A stretch of DNA of 64,000 bases from an uncultured Akkermansia sp. (GTDB taxonomy: Bacteria > Verrucomicrobiota > Verrucomicrobiia > Verrucomicrobiales > Akkermansiaceae), in the NCBI GenBank assembly GCA_944390825.1, contig CALXRG010000014.1, positions 1 through 64,000 on the forward strand. The letters are read 5' to 3'. The notes beneath the pieces are model-generated. The model had not been told where the DNA came from. It saw only the letters and a list, made by a program, of their open reading frames with translations, and did no database searches. Made by a program: the position numbers and the translations under genes. Shown piece after piece: positions 9,225 to 18,490 of the stretch; position 1 is the stretch's first letter; every line of letters starts with the position of its first letter.

Positions 9225-10946
9225 ATGCTAGCCAAGATCGTTCTTTCCCTTTTGAGCTGCGGCGTACTCGCCAGCGCTGCCGAGCTCGCAGCATCCTCCG
9301 TCCAAGTCATCAATCCAGGCCCCTTCCCCATGATGAAGCGAGCGGAAGTCAACCCGGTGTTTGCCATCAAACTCACAGCAGAAAACACAGGCACCCCCGG
9401 CAACGTCACCTTTACCATCCACCCGGCTGACAGCATCAGCGAGGTGACTCTCCGCACAGGAGACTCCAAAGGCCTGAACTTCAGCAACAGCCTTGTGTTG
9501 GGCACAGCCCGCCCCGACAAAGACGGCAACGTCACCATCACCAGCACCGAGGAAATCACCAGCGGAGAAAACTGGTTGTGGGTTCATGCCACCCCCTCCG
9601 AGAAATCCCGTGTAGGCGGCGTTGTCGAGTTCCGGGACATCCGTACTGCGGGAAGCCCCCAAGACACCAAAAGCACCTCCATTAAACAGCGCATCGGCTA
9701 CATGGTAGCCGTTCCCGGCGAGGAAGTCTCGCAAAACTCCGGCAAACCCCGCGCATGCACCGCCTTCCGCATCCCCGGGCTCATTACCACAAGGAAAGGC
9801 ACCCTGATTGGCTGCTTTGACGCACGCTACGACCACGAGCGCGACCTCTGCGCCGACATCGATGTCGCCGTCGTCCGTTCATCCGACGGAGGCCAAACCT
9901 GGACGACACCGGACGTCGCGATGGATGCCGGCCCCGGCCCGACCAACGGCTGTGGCGACCCATGCATCCTGCAGGACAAGAAGGGGCGCATCTGGCTGCA
10001 AGCACTTGCGGCACATTTCGGGGGTGGCGCCGTACTTGGGGCCTCCAAAGCCGGGCAAGGAGAGGATGTGACCGGTCAGTGGATCATGACCTACAGCAAC
10101 AACGAGGGCAAAACCTGGGCCAAAAAATTCATCAACCCCACCCGCAAAATCAAAGAAGACGAATGGACCTGCATCCTCGCCGGCCCCGGCCGGGGCATCG
10201 TAACGAGCAAAGGCATCATCGTCTTCCCCGCACAAATCTGGCAGAACAACGCGCCCAAAGGCACTCCGCGCTGCCGGAGCACCATCTGCTACTCCAAAGA
10301 CGGCGGCAGGAACTGGGCATTTGGCGAGGGGCTTCCCCACAGCACCTCCGAGTGTCAGGTTGTAGAGCTTCAGGATGGCTCCCTCATGCTCAATGCCCGC
10401 AATGAAGCCCGCAACGGCAAGCGCGCCGTCTACGTCACCAACGACCTGGGCGAAACCTGGGGGGCTCACCCCACCAACCTCAACACACTCCAGGAACCGG
10501 TCTGTCAGGCCTCCATCATCTCCGTTGAAAACAAAACCCACGGCAACCTCCTGCTCTTCTCCAACCCCAAATCCGGCGGGCGCAACCACATGACCATCCG
10601 AGTCTCCAAAGACGATGGGCAAACCTGGAGCAAAGGCTACGAATATGACCGGCGAGACTGCATGGGCTACTCCTGCCTCACCCAAATCGATGATCAAAAC
10701 ATCGGCGTTATCTACGAAGTAGCTCACAAACTCGACGGAGCACGCGGAATCGGCTTCCTGCGTTTCCCGCTTGACACCATCATCACCGAGACCACCGAGG
10801 ACGCCGGCGCTGACGCCACCCCTTCGGCGGAAACAGCAGCCCCCGATCAAAACGGAGACAGCGCCGATACACCCCAGAATACCACACCCAAAAGCAGCAA
10901 GAAGAAAAAAACCTCCCGCAAACCCAAAACCAAAAGTCCGGAGTAA
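9225..10946 (+). CDS. Secreted exo-alpha-sialidase (GH33), copy 2
   Basis: 573 residues, a paralogue of the gene just upstream over its whole length; the first 40 residues and the propeller align almost without gaps. Signal peptide 1-20 (ending ASAAE), N-terminal sandwich, FRIPG motif (R182), and Asp boxes RSSDGGQTW, YSNNEGKTW, YSKDGGRNW and VSKDDGQTW. The C-terminal tail is Pro/Thr-rich and ends in a Lys-rich patch rather than the acidic DEAS tail of copy 1. It has its own promoter, so the copies can be expressed independently. Likely substrates are sialylated host glycans. Confidence 0.93.
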   Translation: MLAKIVLSLLSCGVLASAAELAASSVQVINPGPFPMMKRAEVNPVFAIKLTAENTGTPGNVTFTIHPADSISEVTLRTGDSKGLNFSNSLVLGTARPDKDGNVTITSTEEITSGENWLWVHATPSEKSRVGGVVEFRDIRTAGSPQDTKSTSIKQRIGYMVAVPGEEVSQNSGKPRACTAFRIPGLITTRKGTLIGCFDARYDHERDLCADIDVAVVRSSDGGQTWTTPDVAMDAGPGPTNGCGDPCILQDKKGRIWLQALAAHFGGGAVLGASKAGQGEDVTGQWIMTYSNNEGKTWAKKFINPTRKIKEDEWTCILAGPGRGIVTSKGIIVFPAQIWQNNAPKGTPRCRSTICYSKDGGRNWAFGEGLPHSTSECQVVELQDGSLMLNARNEARNGKRAVYVTNDLGETWGAHPTNLNTLQEPVCQASIISVENKTHGNLLLFSNPKSGGRNHMTIRVSKDDGQTWSKGYEYDRRDCMGYSCLTQIDDQNIGVIYEVAHKLDGARGIGFLRFPLDTIITETTEDAGADATPSAETAAPDQNGDSADTPQNTTPKSSKKKKTSRKPKTKSPE

Positions 10947-11329
10947 CCCCAACTCCAAGCTAAGGGGGGATGATGCTGAGCGAGGAAATCCCCGGCATCA
11001 TCCCCCCGGGTTTCACAGCCCGCATCTGCTGGCCTCATTTTCACACGCGCACTCCCCCCCCACGTCACACGCGCACTTCCCCCACGGCCCTCTCCTGCCG
11101 CGTGCCGCGTCTCACGACATCATCGCTTGAGCCATCCCCGCCGCATCTTTCCCAGGGGAGACTCCAACTCCCCGTGCAGGGCGTCCCACCACGCAACGCC
11201 CCCGTCAGTTGAGCCCCATCCCACCCCATATAGCCACTTCTTGCCACAACTTGGCCTACCGGGGAGCCATACCCCGGCATCATCTGCCGCTCGTACCCGT
11301 TAAAAACTGTCCCCGTGCGTCATTTGGAC
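10947..11329. other. Intergenic between sialidase 2 and the anchored TPR protein
   Basis: About 380 bp with no supported gene. It holds a terminator-like hairpin at its start and a promoter at its end. Confidence 0.5.
10964..11007 (+). terminator. Terminator-like hairpin after sialidase 2
   Basis: Perfect 13-bp stem GGGGGGATGATGC/GCATCATCCCCCC with an 18-nt loop, 18 bases after the stop codon, followed by GGGTTTC. The T-run is short, so termination strength is uncertain. Confidence 0.6.
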
Positions 11330-11359
11330 TTGACTCTCCCGGCAGACAACCGCTAGAAT
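11330..11359 (+). promoter_or_regulatory. Promoter of the 11392-15952 operon
   Basis: TTGACT (11330-11335), 18 bp, TAGAAT (11354-11359). The predicted leader is about 26 nt. Confidence 0.75.
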
Positions 11360-11391
11360 GCAGAAAAGCGACCCGCTCTCCCCCACCATAC

Positions 11392-14079
11392 ATGAACGAC
11401 ACGCCATTTTACCGCTCCTTTCCCTTCATCCTACTCTTCCTTGCAGTAGGAACCATCGGCTACTTCATGGAACCCGTCCTCTTCACCTACGAGGTACCGA
11501 AAGAAACCGCCCAGGCGACCCCACAACCCAAACCCGCACCGGTAACACCAAAACCCCGGCCTGAGCCCAAGCCCAAACCCAAGCCCTCTCCGGAACCCGC
11601 TCCTGTCGCCGTCGAGCCCGAACCGGAACCCGAACCCGAGCCGGAACCCGAGCAGAAAAAACTCACCGCAGAAGACCTCGAACCCAAAGCCCCCGTCCGG
11701 CAAGTCAAGGACTCCGAGTGGGGAGACATCGGTGTGGACAGTGACTACCAGGGCAAAAGCCTGAAAGCCGGCGCATGGTCCTCGGCCAAGAGCGTCTTCA
11801 CCCGCCTCAGCAACGACATTGCCTCTGCACTCAAAAGCGGCAAACACGAAACCGTGAAAAACTTCTTGAGCAAAAAATCCAACCGGCTCAAAGTAGCCCA
11901 GCTCCAGCTGGCCCTCTGCGAAATGCGAGCCGAGGAAGCCATGGAGCAGCAGCGCAAAAAAGACGAAGAAGCCCTGGCTAAAGCCGAAGAAGCCCTGAAA
12001 GCCCGCGAAGTCGAACACCGGAAAGCAACCGGCGAAGAAAAACGCAAACTGGCCGCCCAAATCAAACAGGCCAAAGAAGAACTCAAAGAACAGGAAGCCC
12101 GTCTTAAAGCCCCGAGCACCCTCAAAGACCTGGCACGCAACGGCAAAACCTCAAAATTCATCAATCTCATCACCAACGATCTGGAGTGGATGGAGCAACT
12201 CGTCTACAGCGGCGAGTGTGCGATGCCGGGCCGCACCATCGCGCTCATCATCGAAATGCTGCAGAAATACCCGGAAGCCCTCAAGGACCGCGTCGAGCGC
12301 GACACCATCACCGCCACAGCCCTCGAATACACCCTCAACAACTGGGGACGCGAAAAAGCCCTGGAGCGGGTAGACTACTTCATCACCAACTACCGGGACA
12401 AAAAACTCAACACACTGTTCGACACACTGCCCATCTTTGAAAGGCGCATCGTCACCGGCGCCAAAGGAGACAACAACTTCTGCTCACGAGCCTCCTTTGA
12501 ATGGGCACTGCAATACGTCCACCTCCCGGCCGAAAAATACGCAGACGCCTGCTGGCGCAACGGCTACAAACTCTTCAACATCTACGGTGAAATCATCCAT
12601 GGCCCCGGCTACCAGGAACCCTTCACCGGCATGTTCAACGAAAACTCCATGGAGTTCACCAACAAAGTCGGCGGCGTCTGCGGCGGCCTCTCCCACTTTG
12701 GAGCCTACTCCGCATGCGCCAACGGCGTACCGGCCCTCACCATGGGCGAACCCGGGCACTGCGCCTTCTGCCTCAAAGTGCAAGACCAGTGGCAGCCCAA
12801 CTACTCAATCACCTGGGAACACAGCCTGCACTGGACACCCTGGAAAGCCACCTACGAATTCACCTCACTGCACATGGCAAGCCGGCTCTACTCGATCGAA
12901 GAACGCGGCTTCACCACCGCCTCCTACGGCTACCAGGCACTGGGCGACATCTACGCCGCCAAAGGCAAAGCAGGCAAGCAAAAAGCCATCGACTACTACA
13001 AAGAAGCCGTCGCCATACAACCCTGCAACTACCTGGCCTGGCGCAGCTACGCCGAACTGCTGAAGAACGAACAGCCCACCAAATGGGAAGACTGGGCAGA
13101 GATGAACAAAGCCCTCTGCGAGCACCTCGAACCCGTCCTGCCCCAGATGGCCAGCCACTTCCTGCTCAAGCAAGTCTATCCCGAACTCGCCAAAGCCTGC
13201 GGCAACGACCGCTCCATCATAGAAAAAGAAATGCTGCAATTCTGGCAATCCATCAAAACCATGGGACCGGAGCGCTGGCACATTGAAGACTTCCTGACCG
13301 CACAAGTCAACACCCTGAAAACCGACGGCATCAAAGACCATCAACTGATCAAATCCGTCATGGAAAACACCCTCAAAGCCGTCGCTACCAGCGCCGCATA
13401 CGCCCCGGTCGTCACCTCCTGGGCCACAGAAGCCGCCGCGGAAATCAGCGAAACAGCCAAGCGCGACATCATGGAAACCGCCATTGCCCTCATCGCAGCC
13501 AACAGCGGCGGCGCCTCGGCAGACCGGGACAAAATGCTCGGCGGCTCCATCCGCGAAGCCGAGAAGCTCCGTGACCGCGGCACATTCCAAAATCTCGCCA
13601 AAATGCTCTCCACAAGCGAAACCACCGAGAGCAAAATGCCCGAGTTTGAACCCTTCCCCGGGCAACTGCTCTCCGAAGACGGCCTACTGTTCCTGAGCTC
13701 CTACAGCAAGTACCACGACGACCCGCTGCAGCACCCGGGCGTCCTCACCGCCGCCGGCGGCAAATTCCACACAGAGGAAGAAGATGAATCATGGGCCGCC
13801 GTCGAACTCTCCCGCGTATCCCACATCAGCGGCGTCGTCGTCGTGACCACCAACTCCTACAACGAACGCATGAACGGCATACGCATCCAAGTCTCCGATA
13901 CCGGCAAAGACGGCGACTGGCGCGACGTCGGCAAACCCATAGAAAAAGCCGAACACGTCAACCGCTTTGACCTCTCAGCCCAAACACCACGCACCCGCTA
14001 CATCCGGGTCCTGCGTCCGAAACCCCGCAACGTCATGCACCTCACCGGCATCTACGTCTACGGCACCCCGGCATCCTAA
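11392..14079 (+). CDS. Membrane-anchored transglutaminase-like/TPR/discoidin protein
   Basis: 895 residues. One membrane helix near the N-terminus (about 8-28) anchors a large extracytoplasmic part. In order follow: a Pro/Glu/Lys repeat region (about 40-90, PKPEP-type), a charged coiled coil (about 180-245), an alpha-helical stretch, a possible transglutaminase-like centre with C430 in GGVCGG and H456 in EPGHCAF, TPR-like helices (about 520-570), and a C-terminal F5/8 type C (discoidin-like) sandwich (about 770-890). The Cys-His pairing is inferred from motif spacing, and the acid residue is not assigned. The start is set by the promoter 33 nt upstream; an in-frame extension to 11209 overlaps that promoter. 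It may act on peptides or peptidoglycan in the envelope while binding glycans. Confidence 0.75.
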   Translation: MNDTPFYRSFPFILLFLAVGTIGYFMEPVLFTYEVPKETAQATPQPKPAPVTPKPRPEPKPKPKPSPEPAPVAVEPEPEPEPEPEPEQKKLTAEDLEPKAPVRQVKDSEWGDIGVDSDYQGKSLKAGAWSSAKSVFTRLSNDIASALKSGKHETVKNFLSKKSNRLKVAQLQLALCEMRAEEAMEQQRKKDEEALAKAEEALKAREVEHRKATGEEKRKLAAQIKQAKEELKEQEARLKAPSTLKDLARNGKTSKFINLITNDLEWMEQLVYSGECAMPGRTIALIIEMLQKYPEALKDRVERDTITATALEYTLNNWGREKALERVDYFITNYRDKKLNTLFDTLPIFERRIVTGAKGDNNFCSRASFEWALQYVHLPAEKYADACWRNGYKLFNIYGEIIHGPGYQEPFTGMFNENSMEFTNKVGGVCGGLSHFGAYSACANGVPALTMGEPGHCAFCLKVQDQWQPNYSITWEHSLHWTPWKATYEFTSLHMASRLYSIEERGFTTASYGYQALGDIYAAKGKAGKQKAIDYYKEAVAIQPCNYLAWRSYAELLKNEQPTKWEDWAEMNKALCEHLEPVLPQMASHFLLKQVYPELAKACGNDRSIIEKEMLQFWQSIKTMGPERWHIEDFLTAQVNTLKTDGIKDHQLIKSVMENTLKAVATSAAYAPVVTSWATEAAAEISETAKRDIMETAIALIAANSGGASADRDKMLGGSIREAEKLRDRGTFQNLAKMLSTSETTESKMPEFEPFPGQLLSEDGLLFLSSYSKYHDDPLQHPGVLTAAGGKFHTEEEDESWAAVELSRVSHISGVVVVTTNSYNERMNGIRIQVSDTGKDGDWRDVGKPIEKAEHVNRFDLSAQTPRTRYIRVLRPKPRNVMHLTGIYVYGTPAS

Positions 14080-14110
14080 CCCCGCGCCAGCACCCACCCA
14101 GCAGAAGCAC

Positions 14111-15403
14111 ATGAAGCCTCACCTGACACACACACTCGCCAGCCTGGCCGCCCTCGCCCTCATCCCCCTCACCACGGGCGCAGCAGCCGCAGCACAAATC
14201 GCGCCGAACTACGAAGCCGCGCAAAGCATGCCCAAGAAAGACGGCTACCTCGTCTTCGCCTACGCACAGGGCTGGGACAAATACAGCAAAGCCCTCTGCG
14301 AAAAACTGATGAAAGACGCCACCATCCAAAGCGCCGCAGGGGAATCCGTCTTCATCGGCATGCCCGTCTACCAGTACGGCAAACAAGCCCAGCGCGACTT
14401 CGTCTCCGAAATCGTCGGCCAGCTGGGCATACGCGAAGCAGAATCATACCCTGCCATCCTCTTCTTCACCCCGAAAAACCGCCTCTACGCCACCCTCTGC
14501 GGCGCCGAAGTCATCCGGGCCAAACCCGAAGAACTCGCCCCCCTGATACAGCAGCGCATCAGCGCCATGCACGAGCAGGAAAACCTCCTGGCCCAGGCAG
14601 AACAAGCAACCGGCACCGAAAAAGCCAAACTCCTCGGAGCCGCCGCCCGCGTGAAAGGTGCCAGTGCCCCCGGCGACATCACCCGACAAATCAAACAGCT
14701 TGATCCAAACGACACCACCGGCTACGTACGCAGCCTCAGCCTCAACGACTTCGTCTTCACCGAAGACTTCATCTACGAAACCCAGGGAATAGCCGACCCG
14801 AACAAGCCGAAACCCGAGCGCAGCGCCGGCCCGCTGCAAGAAGCCCTCGACCGCATCGACAAACTCCTCGCCGACCCCGCCTACACCAACGAACAGCGGC
14901 AAACCTTCTGCGCCAACGCCATCGGAGCCATCCACCGCCTGGGAGACGTCACCCACCACGGGAAAATCAAAGAATACGCCGACAAAATGCGCAGTTACGG
15001 CCCGGACACCACCCTCGGGCGCTCCGCCGACTCCGTCATCAAAGCCTGGGGCTCAGGCCTCACCTACGAGCAAGGGTGGGCACCGCATACCCTGCCGAAA
15101 GACGACACCCCGATCGAAGTCCAAGGCAAACTCCCCATCAGCAAAAGCGGCACCTACAAAATCACCTTCAACTGGACAGGCGGCTCTGATTCACTCCGCA
15201 TCAAAGGCGTCAAACTCTACAACGACAAAAAACCCGTCGCTGAGGACATGCACGACGGCGTAGCCGGCTACTACAAAAACGCCCGCGACAACACCTACAC
15301 CCTCAACGTCCGCTCCCGCGTAACCAAACCCCACCTCTACGTCATCTTCGACGCAGGAACACAGCGCAAATCAAGCGGCAAAATCACCATTGAGCACGAG
15401 TAA
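14111..15403 (+). CDS. Secreted protein with thioredoxin-like N-terminal domain
   Basis: 430 residues. Signal peptide 1-28 (LASLAALALIPLTTGAAAAA). The N-terminal 150 residues look thioredoxin-like (predicted LVFAYAQGWDKYSKALCEKLM, then YPAILFFTPKNRLYA), but the site has a single Cys, so redox exchange of the CxxC type is not expected. A helical middle and a C-terminal beta-sandwich (about 345-430) follow. It starts 31 bp after the transglutaminase-like gene, so the two are probably cotranscribed and act together in the periplasm. Function unknown. Confidence 0.75.
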   Translation: MKPHLTHTLASLAALALIPLTTGAAAAAQIAPNYEAAQSMPKKDGYLVFAYAQGWDKYSKALCEKLMKDATIQSAAGESVFIGMPVYQYGKQAQRDFVSEIVGQLGIREAESYPAILFFTPKNRLYATLCGAEVIRAKPEELAPLIQQRISAMHEQENLLAQAEQATGTEKAKLLGAAARVKGASAPGDITRQIKQLDPNDTTGYVRSLSLNDFVFTEDFIYETQGIADPNKPKPERSAGPLQEALDRIDKLLADPAYTNEQRQTFCANAIGAIHRLGDVTHHGKIKEYADKMRSYGPDTTLGRSADSVIKAWGSGLTYEQGWAPHTLPKDDTPIEVQGKLPISKSGTYKITFNWTGGSDSLRIKGVKLYNDKKPVAEDMHDGVAGYYKNARDNTYTLNVRSRVTKPHLYVIFDAGTQRKSSGKITIEHE

Positions 15404-15430
15404 AACGTCCCGAAACAGCCCCCCGGAAGC

Positions 15431-15952
15431 ATGAGCTGCCGCCACACCGTCCTGCGACTGCTGCCCGTGCTCACGATAGCGGCTGCCTGTCTGGCCGGCA
15501 TCTACTACCGCGCCTACAGCCCCCCCCGCTACACACCCGCCCAGCCAGTCCCCTTCGACCACGCCACCCACACGGACGCCGACAAGGCAAACATGGACTG
15601 CCTCGCCTGCCACCGCGGCGGCGAAACCCAACCTGCGGCCGGCATGCCGCCGGCCAGCACCTGCCTGGACTGCCACCGCCACATCCTGGCAGACGACCCG
15701 CGGCTACTCCCGCTCCATGCCGCAGCCAACCCCGACTCTCCCATCTACACAAGCGACCCCCTCCGCTGGGTACGCTCCCAGGCACTGCCTGCCCACGTCC
15801 ACTTCAACCACGCAGCACACGCCAAAGCCGGCTACGCCTGCGAGCGCTGCCACCCCAATCCCGGCTCCGCGACGGACCACTCCATGAGCACCTGCATCGA
15901 ATGCCACCGCACCGAAAACCTCGGCACCGCCTGCTCCGACTGCCACCATTAA
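15431..15952 (+). CDS. Membrane-anchored pentaheme cytochrome c
   Basis: 173 residues. The N-terminal hydrophobic segment (9-24) is an uncleaved anchor or signal. Five CxxCH haem-binding motifs (CLACH, CLDCH, CERCH, CIECH, CSDCH) and several extra His residues (FDHATH, HFNHAAH) allow bis-His ligation, as in the c7/NrfH/ActA group of small multihaem cytochromes. It would carry electrons in the periplasm. The five-haem count recalls ActA of alternative complex III, but no other Act subunit is here. It lies 27 bp after the thioredoxin-like gene, in the same apparent operon. Confidence 0.85.
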   Translation: MSCRHTVLRLLPVLTIAAACLAGIYYRAYSPPRYTPAQPVPFDHATHTDADKANMDCLACHRGGETQPAAGMPPASTCLDCHRHILADDPRLLPLHAAANPDSPIYTSDPLRWVRSQALPAHVHFNHAAHAKAGYACERCHPNPGSATDHSMSTCIECHRTENLGTACSDCHH

Positions 15953-16033
15953 CCCCAGCCAGCACCCCACCACCTCACCGCAACAGCCGACTTTCTGCTT
16001 GCCTGCACGCCCCACATGTGGCACATTACCCCC

Positions 16034-16675
16034 ATGAGCACACACCTCGCCGACTGCCGCCTTTACGGCATCCTCGACATGGGCTACACCAGCCCCGACG
16101 CCATCGAAACCAAAACCGCAGCCCTGCTCGCCGGCGGCATACGCATCCTCCAACTGCGCGCCAAAAACACCCCCCCGGACACCATCCGCACCTATGCCCG
16201 GCGCATGCAACCCCTCTGCCGCGCCGCCCACGCCATCTTCGTCCTCAACGACTACCCCGACATAGCCGTTGAAATCGGCGCCGACGCCGTCCACGTAGGC
16301 CAGGATGCCGGGCCACTGGCCGGCATCCGCCGCCTCGTCGGCCCGAGCATGATCATCGGCCGCTCCACCCACAGCCCCGAGCAAGCCCTCGCAGCCCAAG
16401 CCGAAGGCGCCGACTACATCGGCTTCGGCCCCCTCTACCCCACCGGCACCAAACCCGGGCGCCCCAGCATCGGCCTGCAGGACATCGCCGCCGTACAGCA
16501 AAAACTCGGAGAACTTCCCATGTTCTGCATCGGCGGCATCAACGGCACCACCCTACCCGCCGTCCTCGCAGCCGGCGCCCGCCGCATCGTCATCGTCTCC
16601 TGGCTGCTGCAACAGCCCGACATCACCACCACCACGCGCCAAATCATCACCCGGCTAAACCAGGAAACACCATAA
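16034..16675 (+). CDS. thiE: Thiamine phosphate synthase
   Basis: 213 residues. Joins HMP-pyrophosphate and the thiazole phosphate to make thiamine monophosphate. TIM-barrel motifs: LQLRAKN, VLNDYPDIAVEIGADAVHVGQ (phosphate/Mg site), GRSTHS, GPLYPTGTKPGR, and IGGINGTTLPAVLAAGA. An alternative ATG lies 18 nt upstream; 16034 is preferred because homology begins near here and a weak TTGCCT/CACATT promoter ends 6 nt before it. No TPP riboswitch fits in the short upstream gap. No other thiamine gene is adjacent. Confidence 0.9.
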   Translation: MSTHLADCRLYGILDMGYTSPDAIETKTAALLAGGIRILQLRAKNTPPDTIRTYARRMQPLCRAAHAIFVLNDYPDIAVEIGADAVHVGQDAGPLAGIRRLVGPSMIIGRSTHSPEQALAAQAEGADYIGFGPLYPTGTKPGRPSIGLQDIAAVQQKLGELPMFCIGGINGTTLPAVLAAGARRIVIVSWLLQQPDITTTTRQIITRLNQETP

Positions 16676-16970
16676 CCCGGCACCAGCCCCCAACCAAACC
16701 ATCCAGCCCCCGGCGCACACTCACCGCCCCCCGCAGCCCCCTCCCCCAGCGGGGCCCCCGTCTCCCATCCCCCGCATCGGCAAAAACACACCACCAAGCC
16801 CCCCCGCCCGATGCGGAAAACCAACCTTGCAGCCCGCCCCCACCCCAAGCCATCCGCAGCACATCCCATTGTACCGCCATTGCCCCCCCTTGGAGCGCTT
16901 TTCATCCCACACCGCAACAAGCCCAGCGCACAACACCGTAAGCGGACACAGCGCATTTCGTGAATTAAGC
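16676..16970. other. Intergenic before purB
   Basis: About 295 bp, very C-rich on this strand. I see no gene or RNA. Confidence 0.45.
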
Positions 16971-16999
16971 TTGTCATCCCTCTCAACTAATGCTAAGCT
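16971..16999 (+). promoter_or_regulatory. purB promoter
   Basis: TTGTCA (16971-16976), 17 bp, TAAGCT (16994-16999). The earlier in-frame ATG at 16990 overlaps this -10, which argues for the start at 17047 and a leader of about 41 nt. Confidence 0.65.
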
Positions 17000-17046
17000 T
17001 GCGAACCCCGGTTGGGATTCCCCCGACAGGCAGGCCACTCCGACAC

Positions 17047-18471
17047 ATGAACGCAATTCCCAATGTACTGGCAGGGCGCTACGCCTCTGACGCCATGAAA
17101 ACCATCTGGTCCGCAGAGGGCCGCATCGTGCTTGAGCGTGAATTCTGGATCGCCGTCATGAAAGCCCAGAAAGACCTCGGCCTCGACATCCCGCAAGAAG
17201 CCATCGATGCCTACCAAGCCGTCAAAGACAAGGTGGACATTGACTCCATCAACGAGCGCGAACGCATCACCCGTCACGACGTCAAAGCCCGCATTGAAGA
17301 ATTCTGCGACCTCGCAGGCTACCAGCACATCCACAAAGGAATGACCAGCCGCGACCTGACCGAAAACGTCGAACAGCTTCAAATCTGGCGTTCCATGCAC
17401 ATCATCCGGGACAAAGCCATCGCCGTCCTCGACCGCATGGCCAAACACGCCGCAGCCTGGCGCGACACCGTCTTTGCCGCCCGCACCCACAACGTCGCCG
17501 CCCAAGCCACCACCATGGGCAAGCGCGTCGCCATGTTCGGCGAAGAAATCGTCCACTGGACCTGGGCCTGGATCAGCATGATGGAGCGCTACCGCGTACG
17601 CGGACTCAAAGGCGCCGTCGGCACCCAGCTCGACCAGCTCTCCCTCTTTGGCAAAAACGCCGACACCGTCCGCACCCTGGAAGACCGCATCTGCGCCCAC
17701 CTCGGCATCAGCAGCAAATGGACCAACGTCGGCCAGGTCTACCCGCGCTCCCTCGACTTTGAAATCATCTCCGGCCTCGTCGGCCTTGCCAGCGGCCCCA
17801 GCAGCTTCTGCAAAACCTGGCGCCTCATGGTAGGCCACGAACTGGCCACCGAAGGCTTCGCCAAAGGCCAGACCGGCTCCAGTGCCATGCCGCACAAAAT
17901 GAACCCCCGCTCCTGCGAACGCATCAACGGCTTCCACGCCATCCTGAAAGGCCACCTCACCATGATCGCCGGCATCAGCGGCGACCAGTGGAACGAAGGC
18001 GACGTCTCCTGCTCCGTCGTACGCCGCTGCGTCCTGCCGGATGCCTTCATGGCCTCCGACGGCGTCATGGAAACCTTCCTCACCGTCCTCGACCAGATGC
18101 AAATCTACGAACCCGTCGTACGCACCGAACTCAACCGCTACCTCCCCTTCCTCATGACCACCACCATCATGATGGCCGCCGTCAAACGGGGCGTAGGACG
18201 GGAAGAAGCCCACGAAATCATCAAAGAGCACGCCGTCGCCGTCTCCAACGACCTGCGCAACGGCCGCATCTCCACCAACGACCTGCTCGACCGCCTCGGC
18301 GCCGACCCTCGACTGAAACTCAGCCGCGCCGAAATCCAGGACATCTATGACGCCAACGCCGGCGACACCGGTATGGCCGGCCAGCAGACAGATGCGTTCG
18401 TCGGAATGGTCAGCGAGCTCACCAGCCACTACCCGGATGGCGTAGGGTACACCCCTGGAGCCATCCTTTAA
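17047..18471 (+). CDS. purB: Adenylosuccinate lyase
   Basis: 474 residues. Cleaves SAICAR and adenylosuccinate, releasing fumarate, in purine synthesis. Fumarase/ASL superfamily: N-terminal R-YAS motif, HDVKA (catalytic region), TSRDLTENV, RTHNVAAQATTMGKR, and the signature GSSAMPHKMNP with the mobile-loop serine. Length is normal. Homology starts at MNAIPNVLAGRYAS. A glycosidase-like gene follows after 19 bp and is probably cotranscribed. Confidence 0.95.
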   Translation: MNAIPNVLAGRYASDAMKTIWSAEGRIVLEREFWIAVMKAQKDLGLDIPQEAIDAYQAVKDKVDIDSINERERITRHDVKARIEEFCDLAGYQHIHKGMTSRDLTENVEQLQIWRSMHIIRDKAIAVLDRMAKHAAAWRDTVFAARTHNVAAQATTMGKRVAMFGEEIVHWTWAWISMMERYRVRGLKGAVGTQLDQLSLFGKNADTVRTLEDRICAHLGISSKWTNVGQVYPRSLDFEIISGLVGLASGPSSFCKTWRLMVGHELATEGFAKGQTGSSAMPHKMNPRSCERINGFHAILKGHLTMIAGISGDQWNEGDVSCSVVRRCVLPDAFMASDGVMETFLTVLDQMQIYEPVVRTELNRYLPFLMTTTIMMAAVKRGVGREEAHEIIKEHAVAVSNDLRNGRISTNDLLDRLGADPRLKLSRAEIQDIYDANAGDTGMAGQQTDAFVGMVSELTSHYPDGVGYTPGAIL

Positions 18472-18490
18472 TGCAGCCCCCCCCGAATCC

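Noticed and set aside
15961..16033. TPP riboswitch before thiE
   Set aside because: The gap is too short and lacks the conserved CTGAGA-type motif.
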